NCBI GenBank assembly: GCA_017307955.1
Contig: JAFKFV010000014.1
Location: forward strand, 97,939-161,938
Length of the DNA stretch: 64,000 bases
Reading direction: 5' to 3'
Source of the DNA: Allobosea sp.
GTDB taxonomy: Bacteria; Pseudomonadota; Alphaproteobacteria; Rhizobiales; Kaistiaceae
Numbering within the stretch: the first letter of the stretch is position 1; the number at the start of each line of letters is the position of its first letter. The position numbers and the translations under genes were made by a program. The notes beneath the pieces were generated by a model. The model did not search any database, had not been told where the DNA came from, and saw only the letters and a list, made by a program, of their open reading frames with translations. Below are positions 61,349-64,000 of the stretch, piece after piece.

Positions 61349-61644
61349 AGTGTCTCCTCCTGAGCACATCGGCCTGGCCGGCGAAGTCACTCCCGCCTTG
61401 CGCCGTGGGCCGCGACGTCTATGGCATCAGGAGAGCGCGCGGCGTCAAAGCCCCCGGCGCCGCATCTCGATGGCGCTGATCCACATTCTGGATTTCGGTA
61501 GCGGATTGTCCGGCGGACGGCCGGCGCGGCTGGCAAAGCGTGTTCGGCCGTTGCGCCGAGACCTCGTCGCCGGATTTCGGCAGCCTGGCATAGAGAGTGG
61601 CGACGAGTGCGGCAGGACCAGCGGCAACGGATGGGGAGGTAGAA

Positions 61645-62817
61645 ATGACAGGTAGGTTCAAGGTCGGCATCATCGGCTGCGGTCACATCTTCGACGCCTA
61701 TGCACGCCTCTCGCGCGTGTTCGCACCCATCGAGATCGTCGCCTGCGCCGATATCGACCAGCGCGCTGCCGCGCGCAGGGCCGAGCAGTATGGGCTGAAG
61801 GCGCTCGGCGTCAGCGAGCTGCTTGCCGAAAGTGGGATCGAGGCCGTGATCAATCTCACCAATCCGGCGAGCCATGCAACGATCACGGCCGCCGCGCTAT
61901 CGGCCGGCAAGCATACCTACAGCGAGAAGCCGCTGGCCCTCGCCATGGCCGATGCGCGTCATCTGGTCGATCTCGCCATGCGAGACGGCCTCGGGCTCGC
62001 GGCGGCGCCGGACACGTTCCTCGGCGGTTCCCATCAGGCGGCGCGCGGGCTCATCGACGCCGGCCGCCTCGGCACGATCAAGGCGGGCAGCGCGCACTTC
62101 ATGAACCACGGCATGGAGAACTGGCACCCGAATCCTTTCCCGTATTACCAGCCGGGCGCCGGCCCCGTTCTCGATATGGGTCCCTACTACGTCACCGTTC
62201 TCGTCAGCCTGCTCGGGCCGGTCAGGCGGGTCGCGTCGCTGGCGACGACCTTCTTCGAGGAGCGTCTGGTGGCGGCGGAGGGACCGAACCGCGGTACGAG
62301 CGTCCGCGTTGCGACGCCGACGAACAGCCAGTCGCTCATCGAGTTCCGTTCCGGCGCGCAGGTCCATTTCGCGACCAGCTACGATGTCTGGGGACATGGC
62401 CACGCCCACCCGATCGAACTACACGGCACGGAGGGCTCGCTGATGCTGTCCGATCCCAATTATTTCGCCGGCGCGCTGGACATCATCGCCGAGGGCGGCC
62501 GCAGCCGGATCGATACCGACGACACGCCGTTCGGGAGTCCGAACTGGCGAGAGCCGCGCGGGGCCCTGATCGGGAATTATCGTGGCCTCGGGCTCGCCGA
62601 CATGCTTGACGGTGTCGCCCATGGACGAGGTGCACGCGCCTCGGGCGAGCTTGCGCTGCATGTGCTCGAGGTGCTGCTCGCCATCATCCAATCGGCCGAG
62701 GACGGCCTGTTCGTGGAGATCGGGAGCTCGGTCGAGCGCCCGGCACCGCTCGATGCTGCAACGGCGCGCCGCCTGAAGGCCGTCGATGCCCCCGCCGAAT
62801 TCGTCTCGGCGCCCTAG
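61645..62817 (+). CDS. Gfo/Idh/MocA family oxidoreductase
   Basis: A 390-residue NAD(P)-dependent dehydrogenase. The Rossmann motif is VGIIGCGHIFDAYARL and the family EKP motif is YSEKPLAL; the catalytic region includes GPVLDMGPYYV. It should oxidise a hydroxyl of a sugar, sugar acid or inositol. GGGGAGG precedes ATG 61645. It is followed after 14 bases by the TIM-barrel isomerase and divergent from the sugar importer, so it probably handles the imported sugar. Confidence 0.92.
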   Translation: MTGRFKVGIIGCGHIFDAYARLSRVFAPIEIVACADIDQRAAARRAEQYGLKALGVSELLAESGIEAVINLTNPASHATITAAALSAGKHTYSEKPLALAMADARHLVDLAMRDGLGLAAAPDTFLGGSHQAARGLIDAGRLGTIKAGSAHFMNHGMENWHPNPFPYYQPGAGPVLDMGPYYVTVLVSLLGPVRRVASLATTFFEERLVAAEGPNRGTSVRVATPTNSQSLIEFRSGAQVHFATSYDVWGHGHAHPIELHGTEGSLMLSDPNYFAGALDIIAEGGRSRIDTDDTPFGSPNWREPRGALIGNYRGLGLADMLDGVAHGRGARASGELALHVLEVLLAIIQSAEDGLFVEIGSSVERPAPLDAATARRLKAVDAPAEFVSAP

Positions 62818-62831
62818 CCTAGGAAACCGCC

Positions 62832-63593
62832 ATGTCGCGCTACTCCGTGTCGTTCCAGCTCTATTCCTCGCGCCTGTTCCCGCCGGTGTTCCCGCAGCTG
62901 CCCTATCTAAAGTCGGTCGGCTACGACGCCGTCGAGCTCTGGCCGCAGGCCTTTGAGAGCGACCCGGCCGGCCTCCGCCGGGCGCTCGACGATTCCGGTC
63001 TCCAATGCTCGGGTATGCATATGCCGCTCGCCGGTCTCGTCGCCGAACCGCGCCGATGGTTCGATCTCGCCCATAAGGTCGGCACGGACACGCTGATCCC
63101 GCCCTATGTTCCGCAGGCTGAAAGACGGCCGAGCGCCGATTTCTGGCGTAGCGTCGGCGAGCGCCTCGGCAACGGGGCCGAACGCGCCGGCGCCGAGGGG
63201 TTGAAGGTCGCCTGGCACAATCACGATTTCGAGTATGTCCGCCTCGAGGATCGGAGCCGGCCGATCGATCACCTGCTCGAGGCCGCCGGCCCCAAGGTCG
63301 ATTTCGAGATCGATATCGGCTGGGTGGTGCGTGGATGGGCCGACCCGGCCCGCGAGCTGCGCAAATACGCGGACCGCATCACGATGATCCAGCTCAAGGA
63401 TACGGCCCCGGCCGGAACGGAGCGCGACGAGGGCTGGACCCCGACCGGTGACGGGATCATCGACTGGCCGTCGCTCTATCCGCTCTTCGATGCGACACGG
63501 GCAAACCTGCTTGTCGTCGAGCATGACAATCCGGGCGACTGGAAGCTGCTGGCGAAGCGGTCGATCGACTATATCCGCCGGCTGGTCGCCTGA
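62832..63593 (+). CDS. Sugar phosphate isomerase/epimerase (TIM barrel)
   Basis: A 253-residue xylose-isomerase-like TIM barrel protein. Likely metal ligands are in WHNHDFEYV, FEIDIGWVV, MIQLKDT and VVEHDNPGDW. Similar proteins epimerise or dehydrate keto-sugars or 2-keto-inositol. Paired with the dehydrogenase, it fits an oxidise-then-epimerise route. Confidence 0.9.
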   Translation: MSRYSVSFQLYSSRLFPPVFPQLPYLKSVGYDAVELWPQAFESDPAGLRRALDDSGLQCSGMHMPLAGLVAEPRRWFDLAHKVGTDTLIPPYVPQAERRPSADFWRSVGERLGNGAERAGAEGLKVAWHNHDFEYVRLEDRSRPIDHLLEAAGPKVDFEIDIGWVVRGWADPARELRKYADRITMIQLKDTAPAGTERDEGWTPTGDGIIDWPSLYPLFDATRANLLVVEHDNPGDWKLLAKRSIDYIRRLVA

Positions 63594-63705
63594 TTACGCG
63601 CGACCGGGAGTCGACTCGACGACGATGGCGCCGATGCGCGATTCGCCTGTGAGGTCGAGTGTCGGCGATCACGCACACGCTGCCCCCGGGCGGTGCGCTC
63701 CCCGA

Positions 63706-64000
63706 TCACTGCGAACGATAGGCCGGGTCCGACCTCGCCGCGAGAGGCTCGGCGATGTGGCGCAGCTTGTCGGGATTGCGGGTGACGTAGATCTCGGTGA
63801 TGCGGCCGTCCTCGATGGCGAAGGCGGTTGTCTGGAGGACATCGCCACGCTCGCGGCTAAGATAGCCGGGCAAGCCGTCAATCCAGACCGGCTCGAAGAA
63901 TTCTGTTCGCACGTCACCCCGTTTCTCACGCGCAACCTGATACAAGCGAAGGAGGCGGTCGAGGCCAGTGATCGGATTGATGAAGGCCGGGACTTTGCCG
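63706..64000 (-). CDS. C-terminus of an ECF sigma factor, SnoaL-tailed SigJ/ECF41 type (partial)
   Basis: The gene enters from the right edge; the visible 98 codons are in one frame to the stop at 63706. The segment GKVPAFINPITGLDRLLR and the ending AIEDGRITEIYVTRNPDKLRHI match the SnoaL-like C-terminal domain of ECF41/SigJ-type sigma factors. The sigma domains would lie beyond the window. In the family the tail controls sigma activity. Confidence 0.75.
   Translation of the reverse strand, partial: GKVPAFINPITGLDRLLRLYQVAREKRGDVRTEFFEPVWIDGLPGYLSRERGDVLQTTAFAIEDGRITEIYVTRNPDKLRHIAEPLAARSDPAYRSQ

Noticed and set aside
1..64000. tRNA, rRNA, CRISPR arrays, riboswitches, intact insertion sequences
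   Set aside because: Looked for cloverleaf-like ends, regularly spaced repeats and transposase motifs by eye; none was convincing. A covariance-model search would be decisive.

Overview
The window is high-GC alphaproteobacterial DNA, most likely from the order Hyphomicrobiales (Rhizobiales). Three things point there. Two intergenic palindromic elements (3571-3690 and 11151-11253) have the look of repeats common in that order. A GAAC-N7-GAAC LexA-type box lies at 47083-47097. Four GGAAC-N17-GTT sites match the EcfG (general stress sigma factor) promoter pattern. A Kaistia-like soil or plant-associated genus is a guess from gene content only. No rRNA, tRNA, CRISPR array or intact insertion sequence was recognised. 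Most of the window is solute uptake and catabolism: five complete ABC importers with six solute-binding proteins.

Layout. 1-8282 (minus): a sugar operon with a DUF5054/GH38-like hydrolase, aldo/keto reductase, family-1 binding protein, two permeases, ROK kinase, GntR/UTRA regulator and the first codons of a probable SIS-domain protein. 8465-10216: an orphan B12-binding-type radical SAM protein. 10235-16368: a general-stress island (SDR, DUF2188-like protein, Nudix, phospholipase D-like, LPG-synthase-like membrane protein, EEP nuclease/phosphatase, two KGG-type stress proteins) carrying the four EcfG-like promoters. 16440-22896: a GNAT enzyme, then a FadR-type GntR regulator, an SGNH hydrolase, a ribose/fructose-type ABC importer and a serine hydrolase. 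23052-28108 (minus): a polyamine-type ABC importer (PotABCD-like) and a LysR regulator. 28233-30667: an adenosine-deaminase-like protein and a flavin monooxygenase, divergent from LysR. 30693-42620 (minus): one tightly packed ten-gene operon of peptide-type ABC importer, two DUF6282 proteins, a cyclic amidohydrolase (allantoinase-like), a GAF histidine kinase and its response regulator. 42820-46884 (minus): a membrane sulfatase-like transferase, a CDP-alcohol phosphatidyltransferase and a serine hydrolase. 47114-49737: an SOS-type DNA repair pair, a radical SAM protein and a DUF4130-UdgX fusion, behind the LexA box. 49738-51514: decayed, AT-richer DNA with gene remnants. 51511-53508: a membrane protein and an amidohydrolase. 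53588-61348 (minus): a sugar ABC operon with two tandem paralogous binding proteins and two IclR-type regulators, one fused to a periplasmic-binding-protein domain. Divergent from it are a Gfo/Idh/MocA dehydrogenase and a TIM-barrel isomerase (61645-63593). 63706-64000: the C-terminus of an ECF sigma factor of the SnoaL-tailed (SigJ/ECF41-like) type.

The most interesting points are: the stress-sigma island; the ten-gene import/ring-opening/sensing operon; the adenosine-deaminase-like protein whose catalytic HAGE motif reads HAGQ; the IclR-HTH/periplasmic-binding fusion regulator; perfect stem-loops directly after all six binding-protein genes; and the decayed region at 50-51.5 kb.
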